Positions 41,854 to 53,621 of a stretch of 64,000 bases of DNA are shown one piece after another. The stretch covers positions 1 through 64,000 of the forward strand of contig NZ_WOAC01000017.1 of NCBI RefSeq assembly GCF_009749525.1, in the 5' to 3' direction. The DNA is from Mesorhizobium xinjiangense. GTDB taxonomy: Bacteria > Pseudomonadota > Alphaproteobacteria > Rhizobiales > Rhizobiaceae. Every line of letters starts with the position of its first letter. Position 1 is the first letter of the stretch. A program made the translations under genes and the position numbers. Under the pieces are notes generated by a model that was given only the letters and a program-made list of their open reading frames with translations, was not told the origin of the DNA and did no database searches.

Positions 41854-43536
41854 GTGGCTCGAGCCTGGACGATCATGATCCTCGAGAAGTCGGGCACATG
41901 GATCGAACGCAACTTCTCCGTTGTCGGCCTGCTCGTCGGATCCCTGTTCTTTGCCGCCTCATTGACGCCCTCCCTGCTGCCGCGCGGCTACGCCATGCAA
42001 GGGATCCTGTCGGGCTGTTTGTTCGCCGCCGGCTACGGGATCGGCGTGTTGGGTTCGGTGCTGTGGAGATTTCTCGAGCTGCCGCAACCCTCGCAGCGTG
42101 TGTGGCGCAATCTGGTCCTGATCAGCGCGATGGTCTGCGCGGCGGTAGCCTTCGCTTTCCTTTGGAGAGCGTCCGGCTGGCAGAACTCGATCCGCGACCT
42201 CATGCATCTCGAGCGCGTCGAGACCGCGCGTCCCTATTATGTCGGCATGATCGCCCTGGCCGTGGCCCTGGTGCTGATCGGCCTGGGGCGTCTTTTCGCG
42301 TTCGTCTTCCGCCTCCTCACGCGCTGGCTCGACCGCTTCGTGCCGCGGCGGGTGGCTCAGGTGGTGGGCGCGGCCATCGCGATCTGGCTGTTCGCCCTGG
42401 TCATCGACGGCGTCATCTTCCGCTATGCGCTGCGCGCCGCCGATTCCTCCTTCGCCAGGATGGACGCGCTGATCGACGACGGCATGGAGCAGCCGACGGA
42501 CCCGTTGAAGACGGGCAGCAGCCAGTCGCTGATCGACTGGGATAGCGTCGGGCGCCGCGGCAGCGAGTTCATCGCCAACGGGCCGGACAAGCAGGAGATC
42601 GCCACCTTTCTGGGGCGCCCGGCACTGGAGCCGATCCGCGTCTATGTCGGGCTGCGTTCGGCCGACACCACCAAGGCGCAGGCAAGGCTCGCCCTGGAGG
42701 AGCTCAAGCGCGTCGGCGCCTTCGAACGCTCCGCACTCGTCATCGCCATTCCCACCGGGACGGGCTGGCTCGATCCGGCCGGCATGGATACGCTGGACTA
42801 TCTGCATGGCGGCGACGTGGCGAGCGTGGCGATCCAGTATTCCTACCTGACGAGCTGGCTGTCGCTGCTGGTCGAGCCGGGTTACGGCGCGGAAGCCGCA
42901 CAAGCGCTGTTTGCAGAGGTCTACGACCATTGGACAAGCCTGCCGGAGGACGAGCGCCCGAAGCTCTATCTCTACGGGCTCAGCCTCGGCGCGATGAATT
43001 CGCAATTGTCGGCCGAACTGTTCGACGTGATCGGCGATCCGTTTGACGGGGCGCTGTGGGCCGGACCGCCCTTCACCAGCCGGCTATGGAACCACATCAC
43101 GGCAAGCCGCAATGAGGACAGTCCGTTCTGGCTGCCGCGCTATCGCGACGGATCGCTGTTCCGTTTCGCCAATCAGCAAACCGAAGTGCTCGACATCCCC
43201 GGGGCCGAATGGGGCCCGATGCGCATCGTCTATCTGCAATATGGCAGCGATCCAGTGGTCTTCTTCGACCCCTATGCGGCGTATCGCGAACCGCAATGGA
43301 TGCGCGGCGAGCGCGGCCCCGACGTGTCGGACGAATTGCGCTGGTACCCGATCGTCACCGTCCTGCAACTCGCCCTCGACCTGGCGATGGCGACGACCTC
43401 GCCGATCGGCTACGGTCATGTCTATGCACCCGATCACTATATCGACGCGTGGATGCAGGTGATGCAGCCCGACGGCTGGAGCGCGGCCGACATTGCGCGG
43501 CTGAAGGAAGAGTTCGCCGATTTCGGGCAGAATTGA
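41854..43536 (+). CDS. Alpha/beta-hydrolase membrane protein (DUF2319 type)
   Basis: A 560-residue inner-membrane protein. Five or so membrane helices occupy the first 195 residues (GLLVGSLFFAASLTPSLLPRG, then others to AIAIWLFALVIDGVIF). The cytoplasmic or periplasmic C-terminal domain matches the alpha/beta-hydrolase family once called DUF2319, with the nucleophile elbow LYGLSLGAMNS near residue 372 and IVYLQYGSDPVVFFDP near 455. The substrate is unknown; lipid or cell-wall ester hydrolysis is a guess. The GTG start follows GGAGGG at six bases. Confidence 0.85.
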   Translation: MARAWTIMILEKSGTWIERNFSVVGLLVGSLFFAASLTPSLLPRGYAMQGILSGCLFAAGYGIGVLGSVLWRFLELPQPSQRVWRNLVLISAMVCAAVAFAFLWRASGWQNSIRDLMHLERVETARPYYVGMIALAVALVLIGLGRLFAFVFRLLTRWLDRFVPRRVAQVVGAAIAIWLFALVIDGVIFRYALRAADSSFARMDALIDDGMEQPTDPLKTGSSQSLIDWDSVGRRGSEFIANGPDKQEIATFLGRPALEPIRVYVGLRSADTTKAQARLALEELKRVGAFERSALVIAIPTGTGWLDPAGMDTLDYLHGGDVASVAIQYSYLTSWLSLLVEPGYGAEAAQALFAEVYDHWTSLPEDERPKLYLYGLSLGAMNSQLSAELFDVIGDPFDGALWAGPPFTSRLWNHITASRNEDSPFWLPRYRDGSLFRFANQQTEVLDIPGAEWGPMRIVYLQYGSDPVVFFDPYAAYREPQWMRGERGPDVSDELRWYPIVTVLQLALDLAMATTSPIGYGHVYAPDHYIDAWMQVMQPDGWSAADIARLKEEFADFGQN

Positions 43537-43556
43537 AGGCGCAGCGCCGGACGCTT

Positions 43557-43672
43557 CAGCGCGCATTCGCTTCAAACGAAAACGTTTGAAGCAAAGATAT
43601 GCGCGCCAGATCAATATGTTGGAGCATGTGTCTTTCGCTCAAACGATTCCGTTTGAGCGGGACATGCTCCAG
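43557..43672. repeat. Family B intergenic repeat with two hairpins
   Basis: This copy begins about 21 bases after the hydrolase stop codon and closely matches 13171-13281: hairpin GCTTCAAAC/GTTTGAAGC, the AGCAAAGATATGCGCGCC spacer, and hairpin GCTCAAACG/CGTTTGAGC within an outer GGAGCATGT/GACATGCTCC pair. It lies between convergent genes. Confidence 0.85.
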
Positions 43673-43725
43673 CAACGGCTCAGTCTCCGGATGAACGTCG
43701 CAATCCTGTCGGCCGCCCCGTACGA

Positions 43726-44241
43726 CTATGACACAAGATGGCGGAAGGCGGCGACCACCTGTTCGTAGACGCCGCGCTTGAAGGGGATGATGAGTTCGGG
43801 CAACTCGTCCATCGGCTTCCAGGCCCATTGGTCGAACTCGGCCTTGTGACCGCCCGGCGGCGGATTGATGCGGATTTCGCTTTCATCGCCATCGAAACGG
43901 AAGGCGAACCATTTCTGCGTCTGTCCGCGATATTTGCCTTTGAGCGCCACGCCCACGAGATGGCTCGGCAGGTCGTAATTGATCCATTGCGGCGCCTCGG
44001 CCAGCAGCGAGACCGATTCGATGCCGGTTTCCTCGTAGAGCTCGCGCAGGGCGGCGGGGTAGGGCTCCTCGCCCTTGTCGATCCCGCCTTGCGGCATCTG
44101 CCAGAGCCGGTCCGAGCCGTCGGTCTCGTCGTTTTCTTCACGCAGCCGGTGGCCGGCCCACACCAGCTCCTCCCGGTTGAGCACCATGATGCCGACGCAG
44201 GGACGGTACGGCAGATCCTCGGGGTTCCTTGTCTTCGTCAT
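43726..44241 (-). CDS. rppH: RNA pyrophosphohydrolase
   Basis: A 171-residue Nudix enzyme that removes pyrophosphate from triphosphorylated RNA 5' ends and so starts mRNA decay. The Nudix box [20 protein letters not shown] followed by TGI is complete near residues 52-75. [22 protein letters not shown] precedes it, with GRRL-type substrate contacts, and [22 protein letters not shown] follows. It starts two bases after the deacetylase gene ends, within the envC-ctpA-deacetylase-rppH run common in Rhizobiales. Confidence 0.94.
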   Translation of the reverse strand: MTKTRNPEDLPYRPCVGIMVLNREELVWAGHRLREENDETDGSDRLWQMPQGGIDKGEEPYPAALRELYEETGIESVSLLAEAPQWINYDLPSHLVGVALKGKYRGQTQKWFAFRFDGDESEIRINPPPGGHKAEFDQWAWKPMDELPELIIPFKRGVYEQVVAAFRHLVS

Positions 44242-44243
44242 GC

Positions 44244-45380
44244 TCACTTTTTCTCCGGATCGGCGGCCAGGGCCGAAACCGACACGATCTCGATGCCGCG
44301 CCGCTTCGCCTCTGCGACCCAGTTGGTTACGGCATCGACGGTGGTCTCGAAAGCCGATCCGGTGGCGAGCGCCGAGCCTTTTGCGCGGGCCGTCGCTTCC
44401 ACCTCGTCGAGCTTCTTCAGGATGCTGGCGCGGTCGCGCTCGCCGTCGATTGTTGTGGTGGCCACGGCGAAGGGCGTCTTGTTGGCGCGGGCGAGGTCGG
44501 GCGCCAGGCTGCGGGCGGAGGCGCCGTCGTCGAGGTAGAGCAGGCCGCGTTCGCCGATCTCCGCCATGACGGGGGCAAACTTCGCCTCGTCGGCTGAGAA
44601 GCGGGCGCCCATATAGTTCATGACGCCGGTATAGTTGGTGGTGCGCGACAGCACCCAGCGCAGATTGCCCAGGTTCTGCTCGTCCGATCCTGCAATGGTC
44701 AGCGTGTTGCGCCCCGGATTGACATGCGGGTAGTCGAACGGCTCGAGCGGCAGTTGCATGACGATCTCGTGCCCGGCCCGCCGCGCCTCGCGCATCCAGC
44801 GATCGAGCGAATTGCCCTGCGGGGCGAATGCCAGCGTCACCTCCGGGGGCAATTTCCGTATGGCCGTCTGTGTCCCCGTCTGCGACAGGCCGAGACCGCC
44901 GATGACCAGCGCGATCTTGGTTCCGCCGCTGCCGGACCAGGGCCGGGCGTAGACGTCGAATGGCCGCCGCCCGTCGGCAGCGCGTACGGGCAGCGGACCC
45001 ATTTCCGATTGCTCGATGAGGGCCCTGTCGGGGAGATGGGCCACCCGCTGATCCTGGCCGAGGGCCGAGGGGTCGCGGATGACGATCACGTTCTGCGCAG
45101 CGCCGTCCGGCTCCACGCTGATGACGGACGGACTGTCCGACCTGGCCTCGATTTCGCTTGGCGTCGTGCCCGGTTCCGCCTCGGCCGGCTCGACACTGAC
45201 CGTGGCGTCCGTGGCGGGGCGGGGTGTGCGCAGCGCATCCTTGTCGAAGACGGCAAAAAGGCCGGCCCCGGCGAGGGCTGCGACCACGACCGTCAGGGCG
45301 AGGATGCGGGGCGCGCCTCGACGCCGCCGCGGCCCGGTCTTCACATTTGCGCCCAGCGGTCGTTCGATTTCCTTGTCCAC
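44244..45380 (-). CDS. Divergent polysaccharide deacetylase family protein
   Basis: A 378-residue protein with one N-terminal membrane anchor ([20 protein letters not shown], residues 25-45), a Pro/Glu-rich linker, and a periplasmic NodB-fold domain of the divergent polysaccharide deacetylase family (YibQ-like) from about residue 155: [47 protein letters not shown], and [12 protein letters not shown]. Several metal ligands of true NodB enzymes are not obvious. It is genetically linked to envC and ctpA, which suggests a role in peptidoglycan turnover. Confidence 0.88.
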   Translation of the reverse strand: MDKEIERPLGANVKTGPRRRRGAPRILALTVVVAALAGAGLFAVFDKDALRTPRPATDATVSVEPAEAEPGTTPSEIEARSDSPSVISVEPDGAAQNVIVIRDPSALGQDQRVAHLPDRALIEQSEMGPLPVRAADGRRPFDVYARPWSGSGGTKIALVIGGLGLSQTGTQTAIRKLPPEVTLAFAPQGNSLDRWMREARRAGHEIVMQLPLEPFDYPHVNPGRNTLTIAGSDEQNLGNLRWVLSRTTNYTGVMNYMGARFSADEAKFAPVMAEIGERGLLYLDDGASARSLAPDLARANKTPFAVATTTIDGERDRASILKKLDEVEATARAKGSALATGSAFETTVDAVTNWVAEAKRRGIEIVSVSALAADPEKK

Positions 45381-45460
45381 GATCGGCAGTTACCGTCCGG
45401 CCCGTTGCGCGTATTTTGCGGAAATGCCGCACGGGACACGTGGCCCCGTGCGGCGGCTGG

Positions 45461-46786
45461 TCATTGCTGGAGAACAGCCTGATCGGGATTGGGCGGGAAG
45501 GCCGGATCGGTCTTTTCGCCGCGCAAGAGATCCAGCGCGTAGTTGAGCTGCAGGTCGTCTTCCGGATCCGGCGGCACATAGGCCGAGGAGCCGGACCCCT
45601 CTTCGCTTTCCTCCGTGCCCTTGATATGGCCGGGCAGATCGGATTCGCCGCGGCTGACGTCGCGCCCCAGCAACTCGTCGGGCAATGGCTGGTCGACCTT
45701 GATATCGGGCGTGATGCCCTTGCCCTGGATGGAGACGCCGGCCGGCGTGTAATAGAGCGCCGTCGTCAGCCTGAGTGCGCCGTTTTCGCCCAGCGGGATG
45801 ATGGTCTGCACCGATCCCTTGCCGAAGGAGCGTGTGCCCACGACGGCAGCCCGGCGATGATCCTGAAGCGCGCCGGCAACGATTTCCGACGCGCTGGCCG
45901 AACCGCCGTTGACGAGAACGATCAACGGCTTGCCGCCGATGAGATCGCCCGGTCTGGAATCGAAACGCGTGATGTCCTTGGGATCGCGGCCGCGCGTGGA
46001 GACGATCTCGCCGCGGTCGAGGAAGGCGTCGGAGACGCTCACCGCCTGGTCGAGCAGGCCGCCGGGATTGAGCCGCAGATCGAGAACATAGCCCTTGAGC
46101 TTGTCGTCCGGGACCTCGCTCTCGATCTCCTCGATGGCGCTGTTCAGGTCATCGAACGTCTTTTCGGTGAAGGAGGTGATCTTCATGTAGCCGACGTCGT
46201 TCTCGACGCGGTACTTGACCGCCTTGACCTTGATGATGTCGCGGACGATCGTCAGCTTGATCGGCTCGGAGGCGCCCTCGCGCAGGATCGTCAGCTCGAT
46301 CGAGGTGTCGATGGCACCGCGCATCTTGTCGACGGCGTCCGACAGGGTGAGCCCACGCACATTCTCTCCGTCGATCTGCGAGATCAGGTCGCCGGCCAGA
46401 ACGCCGGCGCGCGAAGCGGGCGTGTCGTCGATCGGCGTGATGACCTTGACGAGTTCGTTCTCCATCGTGACCTCGATGCCGAGACCGCCGAACTCGCCCT
46501 TGGTTTGCACCCGCATGTCCTTGGCGTCCTCAGCGTTGAGGTAGGACGAATGCGGGTCGAGCGATGTGAGCATGCCATTGATGGCGCTTTCCACCAGCTC
46601 CTTGTCTTCCGGCGGCGTCACATACTGCGCCCGCACGCGTTCGAATATGTCTCCGAAGATCGCGAGCTGGCGGTAGGTATCGGATGCGGCCGCGTTCGCC
46701 ATCGAACCCGCGGTCCCGTAAATGGCGCTCATCGCTGTAGCGCCCATGAGGGCACCGGCAAACAGAAGCGACACCTTACGAATCAT
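45461..46786 (-). CDS. ctpA: C-terminal processing peptidase (S41 family)
   Basis: A 441-residue periplasmic serine protease. It has a signal peptide ([17 protein letters not shown]), a PDZ domain around residues 85-165 ([20 protein letters not shown]) and the S41 catalytic core: [14 protein letters not shown] near 230, the nucleophile in [15 protein letters not shown] near 292 and the lysine in [10 protein letters not shown] near 318. A disordered, acidic tail ([20 protein letters not shown]) ends it. CtpA proteases degrade cell-wall hydrolases in relatives, which fits its position directly after envC; the two genes overlap by 11 bases. Confidence 0.95.
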   Translation of the reverse strand: MIRKVSLLFAGALMGATAMSAIYGTAGSMANAAASDTYRQLAIFGDIFERVRAQYVTPPEDKELVESAINGMLTSLDPHSSYLNAEDAKDMRVQTKGEFGGLGIEVTMENELVKVITPIDDTPASRAGVLAGDLISQIDGENVRGLTLSDAVDKMRGAIDTSIELTILREGASEPIKLTIVRDIIKVKAVKYRVENDVGYMKITSFTEKTFDDLNSAIEEIESEVPDDKLKGYVLDLRLNPGGLLDQAVSVSDAFLDRGEIVSTRGRDPKDITRFDSRPGDLIGGKPLIVLVNGGSASASEIVAGALQDHRRAAVVGTRSFGKGSVQTIIPLGENGALRLTTALYYTPAGVSIQGKGITPDIKVDQPLPDELLGRDVSRGESDLPGHIKGTEESEEGSGSSAYVPPDPEDDLQLNYALDLLRGEKTDPAFPPNPDQAVLQQ

Positions 46787-48119
46787 TTCTCGTCCTTCCA
46801 GAATTGCGGTCCGCCCACCAAGGAGCCGGATCGACGGGTTTCCCATTCCTGCGGAACTCGACATAGAGTTCCGGCTTGCTGCTCGTTCCCTCGAACGCGG
46901 CGGCGCTGGCCAATCTGGCTTCGCCCATTGATCCGACGGGTTCTCCGGCCAACACCGACTGTCCAGGCGAGACGTTGATCTTCCCCATTCCCGCCAGGAC
47001 AATATGATAGCCGCCGCCGGCGTCGAGGATCAAGAGTTGTCCATAGGATCGGAAGGGTCCCGCATACAAAACACTGCCGTCCGAGGGCGCGGTTACGATA
47101 GCTCCCGATTGTGTTTGAACGGTGTTCCCCATCATGTGGCCGCCCAGCCCGTCGGGCTCGCCGAAATGCCGCACGACGCGGCCGGAAACAGGCAAGGAGA
47201 CCTTGCCGGTCAGGCTGTCGAAGGGCAGTCCCAGCGTCAGCCTGTTGCCTTCGGGGACCGGGCGATTGGCCGCTTCCGCCTCGCGCCGGCGCCGCTCCTC
47301 CTCGACGCGCCGCGCCTCTTCGGCCGCCAGGTGGGCCTGTTCGATGTCCCCTTCCAGCGAGGTAATCAAATCTTTGAGAGAATTCGCCTTGGCGGCGAGT
47401 TCGGCGGCGCGTGCGCGCTCGGCCTCGGCCTCGGCCTCGGATTGCGCCAGAAGCTTCTGCTTTTCTTCCAGCAGCAGCGACAGGCGATGCTTTTCGGCGG
47501 CCTGTTCCTCAACCGTGGCGAACAGACGCTTGCGCTCATCGTCGATCGACGCGCGCAGGCTCGCCAGTTCCTGAAGATCTTCCGCGAGCGCCCGGGTCTC
47601 GGAACGCAGTTCCGGCACCACCGCGCCGAGCAGGATCGCCGTGCGCACGGACGACAGTGCGTCCTGCGGCCTCACTAGGATCGCCGGGGGCGGGTTGAGC
47701 CCCATGCGCTGCAAGGCTCCCAGGACTTCCGCCAGGACGCCGCGACGGGCGCGCAGCGAAATCGTGACGGCGTCCTCGCGCTCCTTCAGCCTGGCCAGGC
47801 GCTCCTCGATGTCTTCGATCTCCTGCGCCAGCTTCTTTTCCGTCTTGGCGGCCTGGATGAGGGCCGCGGTAATGCTGGCATTGTCCTTGCGGACAGCCTG
47901 GATTTCCTGCGTCAGTTCGGCCAGCCGCCGATCCGACAGCTCCATCCGTTCCGTGACGCGGTCATACTCGCTGGCGCTTTCGGCCCGGCGGATTTCAAGC
48001 TCCGGTCCCATCTGCGCCAGCGCGAGGGCGGGTGCGGCGGTCAGGCACAGACCGACAAGCACCGCCCTCAGGCGGCGCCGATTGCTGCCGGCATGTGTGA
48101 ACCCCGCGAGAATTGTCAT
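46776..48119 (-). CDS. envC: Murein hydrolase activator EnvC
   Basis: A 447-residue periplasmic protein with a signal peptide, a long coiled coil (residues about 38-290, heptads rich in Glu, Arg and Ala), and a C-terminal LytM/M23 domain from about residue 315 (RVVRHFGEPDGLGGHMMGNT, GGGYHIVLAGM, KPELYVEFRRNGKPVDP). As in E. coli EnvC, the zinc ligands of active M23 peptidases are incomplete, so it probably activates amidases instead of cutting peptidoglycan itself. It precedes and overlaps ctpA. Confidence 0.93.
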   Translation of the reverse strand: MTILAGFTHAGSNRRRLRAVLVGLCLTAAPALALAQMGPELEIRRAESASEYDRVTERMELSDRRLAELTQEIQAVRKDNASITAALIQAAKTEKKLAQEIEDIEERLARLKEREDAVTISLRARRGVLAEVLGALQRMGLNPPPAILVRPQDALSSVRTAILLGAVVPELRSETRALAEDLQELASLRASIDDERKRLFATVEEQAAEKHRLSLLLEEKQKLLAQSEAEAEAERARAAELAAKANSLKDLITSLEGDIEQAHLAAEEARRVEEERRRREAEAANRPVPEGNRLTLGLPFDSLTGKVSLPVSGRVVRHFGEPDGLGGHMMGNTVQTQSGAIVTAPSDGSVLYAGPFRSYGQLLILDAGGGYHIVLAGMGKINVSPGQSVLAGEPVGSMGEARLASAAAFEGTSSKPELYVEFRRNGKPVDPAPWWADRNSGRTRNDS

Positions 48120-48265
48120 TGCGCCACGATAGTGCTCGGCCAGTTAAGGAAGCATCAACCATAATGGCCCGGTCTGCTGCGATCTGCACTCCTTTGGCCC
48201 GACAATATGTCGAAAGATGGGGCTGCCTGCGGTGGTGGGGCCGAAACGGCAGGGCCGGGGGGATT

Positions 48266-48748
48266 TTACGCCCGGTGATAGGGGTGGCCGGCGAGGATGG
48301 TCGAAGCCCGGTACAATTGTTCGGCCAGAAGGATGCGCGCCAGTTGATGGGGAAAGGTGAGTGCGCCGAAGGACAGGACGAGCGCAGCGGAACTGCGCAG
48401 GCCGGGATCATGGCCGTCAGGGCCGCCGATGGCCAGGACAAGGTCCCTGCACCCCTGATCGCGAGTGGCGGCGAGCCTCTGCGCGAAGGCTGCTGAATCG
48501 ATGGTCTTGCCGCGTTCGTCCAGCAGGATCAGTAGCGCACCGCCGTTCACGAAAGCCTGTACGCGCCCGGCCTCGTCGCGCTTGCGCTCGGCCGCGCTTT
48601 GCGCCCGGCTTTCGGGCGTCTCCTTCACGCCGCCCCATTCAAGTCCGACCGGCGGGCCGGACTTGGAAAAGCGGTCGAAATAGCGTTGCGCCAGCTCGCG
48701 CTCCGGCCCGGCCTTCATCCGGCCCACGGCATGAACGGTAATGCGCAC
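48266..48748 (-). CDS. rlmH: 23S rRNA (pseudouridine-1915-N3) methyltransferase
   Basis: A 160-residue SPOUT-fold methyltransferase that methylates pseudouridine 1915 in 23S rRNA helix 69. It opens MRITVHAVGRMK, has RDLVLAIGGPDGHDP near residue 98 as the SAM-binding knot, and ends in the family pattern FPHQLARILLAEQLYRASTI and HPYHRA. It starts 17 bases downstream of rsfS, the standard pairing. Confidence 0.96.
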   Translation of the reverse strand: MRITVHAVGRMKAGPERELAQRYFDRFSKSGPPVGLEWGGVKETPESRAQSAAERKRDEAGRVQAFVNGGALLILLDERGKTIDSAAFAQRLAATRDQGCRDLVLAIGGPDGHDPGLRSSAALVLSFGALTFPHQLARILLAEQLYRASTILAGHPYHRA

Positions 48749-48765
48749 GGCCTTGCTTCAGCGGT

Positions 48766-49140
48766 TCAGTGAACCGTCTCGTCTTCCAGGTCGGGCGCCT
48801 GCCACATCTTCTCGATGTTGTAGAATTCGCGGACCTCTGGACGGAAGATATGGACGATGATGTCTCCGGCGTCGATAAGCACCCAGTCGGCGCTTGCCTG
48901 ACCTTCCACACGCAGGCCGCCGAGACCGGCATCCTTGAGCGTCTTGAGAAGATGATCGCTCACGGCGCTGACATGGCGGTTCGATCGGCCGGACGCGACG
49001 ACCATGTAGTCGCCGAGGCTTGACTTCCCCTGAATGTCGATGGAGACGATGTTTTCGGCCTTGGAATCTTCCAGAGAGTCAAGGACGATCTTGAGGGCGA
49101 GGTCGGGACCGCTGCGGTTCAAACCTGCCGGCGAAGGCAT
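48766..49140 (-). CDS. rsfS: Ribosomal silencing factor RsfS
   Basis: A 124-residue protein that binds L14 on the large ribosomal subunit and blocks subunit joining in starvation. The family core is ALKIVLDSLEDSKAENIVSI, SLGDYMVVASGRSNRHVSAV, VEGQASADWVLIDAGDIIVH and FRPEVREFYNIEKMW. I use the ATG at 49140 (MPSPAG); the frame is open to 49203 but the extra residues are unlike the family. rlmH follows. Confidence 0.95.
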   Translation of the reverse strand: MPSPAGLNRSGPDLALKIVLDSLEDSKAENIVSIDIQGKSSLGDYMVVASGRSNRHVSAVSDHLLKTLKDAGLGGLRVEGQASADWVLIDAGDIIVHIFRPEVREFYNIEKMWQAPDLEDETVH

Positions 49141-49262
49141 GATGTCGGCCTTCCTGCCTAGTGCTGTTCTCAGTGTCTTTCCTTTCAAAGCAAGAACAAC
49201 CAAATCACCCGAAGGTGACCCTATGAAGATAGGACGAGACCATTGTCAGTTTCAAGACGTGG

Positions 49263-49946
49263 CTACCTATCAAACAAAAGTGATGGTGTAGACAATTCGT
49301 CCCGCCGACGGCTCACCCCCCCCGAAACCGCCTGCTGCGTGCCGAACCTTTGACCTTCCGCTGCTTCGGCCGCACTGCGCAGCGCGGTCGATGACAGCGA
49401 GGATCGAGGCCCGTGTATGAAGGTCCATGCCGGCGGCGTGAGGCGTGCAAGCATCGGGGCCCCGGCTTCATCGATGCGCGCCCGCTCGAAGGTCTTGGCC
49501 ATCTTGGAGGAGAGAAAGGACAGCGTCGAACCCGGCCGGTCGATGACGGCAATCGGGACGGTTGCGGCGATTTCGCGCCAGCGCTGCCAGCGATGGAAAT
49601 CCTTCAGATTGTCGGCACCCATCACCCAGACGAAGTGAACGCGCGGATAGCGCCGCCTCACCAGCGCCAGCGTGTCGGCGGTGTAACGCACATTGTGGCT
49701 CGCCTCGAAGGCGGTGACCTTGTTGCGCGGGTCGGCGGTGATCTTTTCGCACAGTGCGATGCGCTCGGCGAGCGGTGCCAGCGCATGCGGATCCTTCAGC
49801 GGATTGCCGGGCGTGACCATCCACCAGAGCTGGTCGAGCCGCAGGCGGCGCAGCGCGATCTCCGCGACCAGGGCGTGGCCGGCGTGCGGGGGATTGAACG
49901 AGCCGCCGAACAGCCCAACCGTCATGCCGGGCTCGGCATGCGGCAT
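49263..49946 (-). CDS. nadD: Nicotinate-nucleotide adenylyltransferase
   Basis: Adenylates nicotinate mononucleotide in NAD synthesis. The 227-residue protein carries the nucleotidyltransferase motif FGGSFNPPHAGHALVAEIAL near residue 13, WWMVTPGNPLK near 40, VWVMGADNLKDFHRW near 105, and SSLSSTALR near 190, the counterpart of the ISSTxIR motif. The ATG at 49946 gives MPHAEPGM; the ATG seven codons in or an earlier GTG are possible. It follows proA closely on the same strand. Confidence 0.93.
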   Translation of the reverse strand: MPHAEPGMTVGLFGGSFNPPHAGHALVAEIALRRLRLDQLWWMVTPGNPLKDPHALAPLAERIALCEKITADPRNKVTAFEASHNVRYTADTLALVRRRYPRVHFVWVMGADNLKDFHRWQRWREIAATVPIAVIDRPGSTLSFLSSKMAKTFERARIDEAGAPMLARLTPPAWTFIHGPRSSLSSTALRSAAEAAEGQRFGTQQAVSGGVSRRRDELSTPSLLFDR

Positions 49947-49993
49947 GCGCAGATAACGCGGCGGAACGTCCGCCCGGGTCAAGGCCGGAACGA

Positions 49994-51280
49994 TCAAGGC
50001 CGCGTCTGGCCCGAGCCGCGCACGCGGTACTTGAACGACGTCAATTGCTCGACCCCGACCGGTCCGCGCGCGTGCATCTTGCCTGTGGCGATGCCGATCT
50101 CGGCGCCCATGCCGAATTCCCCGCCATCGGCGAACTGTGTGGAGGCGTTGTGCAGCAGGATCGCCGAATCGATCTCGTTGAAGAAGCGCTCGACCGCGCC
50201 GGCGTCCTGCGCCACGATGGCCTCGGTGTGGTGCGAGGAATGGGCCTCGATATGGTCGATGGCGCCGCCGACGCCGTCGACCAGTTTTGCCGAAATGATG
50301 GCGTCGAGATATTCCGTCACCCAGTCGGCGTCGCTCGCCGGTTCGGCATCGGGGAAGACTGCGCGCACATCCGCCTCGGCGCGGATCGTGCAGCCGGCTT
50401 CGCGCAGGGCGGTCAGCGCCGGCACGAGATGCGTTTCGGCCACGGCGCGGTCGACGAGCAGCGTTTCGGCCGCGCCGCAGATGCCGGTGCGCCGCATCTT
50501 GGCATTGACGGCGATGGACACCGCCATGTCGAGGTCGGCCGATTTGTCGATATAGAGATGGCAGATGCCTTCCAGATGCGCGAAGACCGGCACGCGCGCT
50601 TCGCGCTGAACGCGTTCGACGAGGCTCCTGCCGCCGCGCGGGATGATGACGTCGATATTGCCGCCGAGCCCCTTGAGCATCTCGCCGACGGCCGCGCGGT
50701 CGGTGACCGGCACGAGCTGGATCGCGTTCTCGGGCAGGCTGGCCACCCGCAGCCCCTCGACGAGGCAGGCGTGGATGGCAGCCGATGAATTCATCGAATC
50801 CGAGCCGGCGCGCAATATGACCGCATTGCCCGCCTTCAGGCACAGCGCCCCGGCATCCGCCGTCACGTTGGGCCGGCTTTCGAAGATGACGCCGATGACG
50901 CCGAGCGGGGTGCGCACGCGCTCGATCTCGAGCCCGTTCGGCCGCTTCCAGGCGGCGATCACGTCGCCGACCGGATCCTTCAGCGCGGCGATGTCGCGGA
51001 TGCTCGTCGCGATCGCCGCGATGCGCTCTGGCGTCAGCTTGAGCCGGTCCATGAAGGATGCGGCAAGCCCGTGCTCCTCGCCATTTGCCATGTCGACCGC
51101 ATTGGCCTGCAGGATGGCATCGGCATTGCGCTCCAGAGCATCGGCCATGGCCATCAGGGCGACATGTTTTTGCTCCGCCCGGACGAACCCAAGCGGTCGC
51201 GCGGCGGCACGCGCCCTGGCGCCCATATCCGCCATCAGCCCCGCGATATCGTTCCGCGCCGTTTCGTTGGTCGTTAGCAT
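49994..51280 (-). CDS. proA: Gamma-glutamyl phosphate reductase
   Basis: Reduces gamma-glutamyl phosphate to glutamate semialdehyde with NADPH in proline synthesis. The 428-residue protein has the aldehyde dehydrogenase-like fold with catalytic Cys in [16 protein letters not shown] near residue 275. [20 protein letters not shown] near 130 and [13 protein letters not shown] near 215 are family segments. It is three bases downstream of proB, so the two pathway enzymes are made together. Confidence 0.97.
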   Translation of the reverse strand: MLTTNETARNDIAGLMADMGARARAAARPLGFVRAEQKHVALMAMADALERNADAILQANAVDMANGEEHGLAASFMDRLKLTPERIAAIATSIRDIAALKDPVGDVIAAWKRPNGLEIERVRTPLGVIGVIFESRPNVTADAGALCLKAGNAVILRAGSDSMNSSAAIHACLVEGLRVASLPENAIQLVPVTDRAAVGEMLKGLGGNIDVIIPRGGRSLVERVQREARVPVFAHLEGICHLYIDKSADLDMAVSIAVNAKMRRTGICGAAETLLVDRAVAETHLVPALTALREAGCTIRAEADVRAVFPDAEPASDADWVTEYLDAIISAKLVDGVGGAIDHIEAHSSHHTEAIVAQDAGAVERFFNEIDSAILLHNASTQFADGGEFGMGAEIGIATGKMHARGPVGVEQLTSFKYRVRGSGQTRP

Positions 51281-51283
51281 TTG

Positions 51284-52432
51284 TCAGTCTCCAGACGCGG
51301 CCAGCATCCGCGTCGCATGGGTGACCACCAGATCGTCGCGGTGGATCATCGCGGCCCGGCCCTCATAGCCGAGCACCTCGGCGATCCGGGCGCTCTTCAG
51401 TCCGGCGATCTTTACGGCATCATCGGCATCGTAGGCAACCAGCCCGCGGGCGACCTCGCTTCCCTCGGGTGCGAGGACGGCCACCGTGTCGCCGCGCGAA
51501 AACGCACCTTCGACGGCGCGCACGCCGGCCGGCAGCAGCGATTTGCCCGACAAAAGCGCGCGGACCGCGCCCTCGTCGACGACAAGTCGGCCGGCAGGCT
51601 CGAGATTGCCGGCGATCCAGGTCTTGTAGCCGCGCACCGGGGTTTCGCTCGGCCGGAAGAATGTCGCGCGCTCGCCGCGGTCTATCGCCGCGAGCGGATT
51701 CATGCGCGTGCCGGCGGTGATGATCATCGCGGCTCCTGCGGTGGTCGCGATCTTGCCGGCATCGAGTTTGGTGCGCATGCCGCCGCGCGACAGTTCCGAC
51801 GCCGCCGCTCCCGCCATCGCCTCGATATCCGGCGTGATGTGTTCGACCACCGGCACGAAGCGCGCGGCCGGGTTGCGCCCCGGCGGCGCCGAATAGAGCC
51901 CGTCGATGTCGGACAGGAGCACCAGCAGGTCGGCGCCCATCATGGTGGCGACGCGCGCGGCCAGCCGGTCATTGTCGCCGTAGCGGATCTCGCTCGTGGC
52001 CACTGTGTCGTTCTCGTTGATGACGGGCACCGCCTTCAGCTTCAACAGCGTCGAAATGGTGGCGCGCGCGTTGAGGTAGCGCCGGCGCTCCTCGGTGTCG
52101 CCGAGCGTGACCAGCACCTGGCCCGACTTCAACCCGCGGCGGCCGAGCGCGTCCGACCATGCTTCGGCAAGCGCGATCTGTCCCACGGCGGCTGCCGCCT
52201 GGCTTTCCTCCAGCTTCAGCGCGCGGCGGCCAAGGCCAAGGATCGTCCGGCCGAGCGCGATCGCGCCGGATGAGACGACGCAGACCTCCACGCCGGCTTT
52301 CGCCAGAACCGCGATGTCGCTCGAGAGCGAGGCGAGCCATTCGCGCTTCAACCCGCTTTCACGGTCGACGAGTAGGGCCGAGCCGATCTTCACCGTTATC
52401 CGGCGGTATGAGGCAAGGGGCTGGAGGGTCAT
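51284..52432 (-). CDS. proB: Glutamate 5-kinase
   Basis: First enzyme of proline synthesis, phosphorylating glutamate. The 382 residues comprise an amino-acid kinase domain ([10 protein letters not shown] near 15, [11 protein letters not shown] near 52, [18 protein letters not shown] near 145, [18 protein letters not shown] near 220) and a C-terminal PUA domain from about residue 285 ([20 protein letters not shown]). It lies between obgE and proA. Proline feedback is expected at the kinase domain. Confidence 0.97.
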   Translation of the reverse strand: MTLQPLASYRRITVKIGSALLVDRESGLKREWLASLSSDIAVLAKAGVEVCVVSSGAIALGRTILGLGRRALKLEESQAAAAVGQIALAEAWSDALGRRGLKSGQVLVTLGDTEERRRYLNARATISTLLKLKAVPVINENDTVATSEIRYGDNDRLAARVATMMGADLLVLLSDIDGLYSAPPGRNPAARFVPVVEHITPDIEAMAGAAASELSRGGMRTKLDAGKIATTAGAAMIITAGTRMNPLAAIDRGERATFFRPSETPVRGYKTWIAGNLEPAGRLVVDEGAVRALLSGKSLLPAGVRAVEGAFSRGDTVAVLAPEGSEVARGLVAYDADDAVKIAGLKSARIAEVLGYEGRAAMIHRDDLVVTHATRMLAASGD

Positions 52433-52449
52433 TGCGCTGCCATGGCGGC

Positions 52450-53520
<1,071 letters not shown>

Positions 53521-53621
53521 TTAGTCATCTGGTCGGTGTAAGTCACGTGGTGCTCCTCCTATCGCATCGGCTGGTGGAGTGCGAGAAAAGAATCTTTGTC
53601 CAGGAAGCGGGACCTCACGGC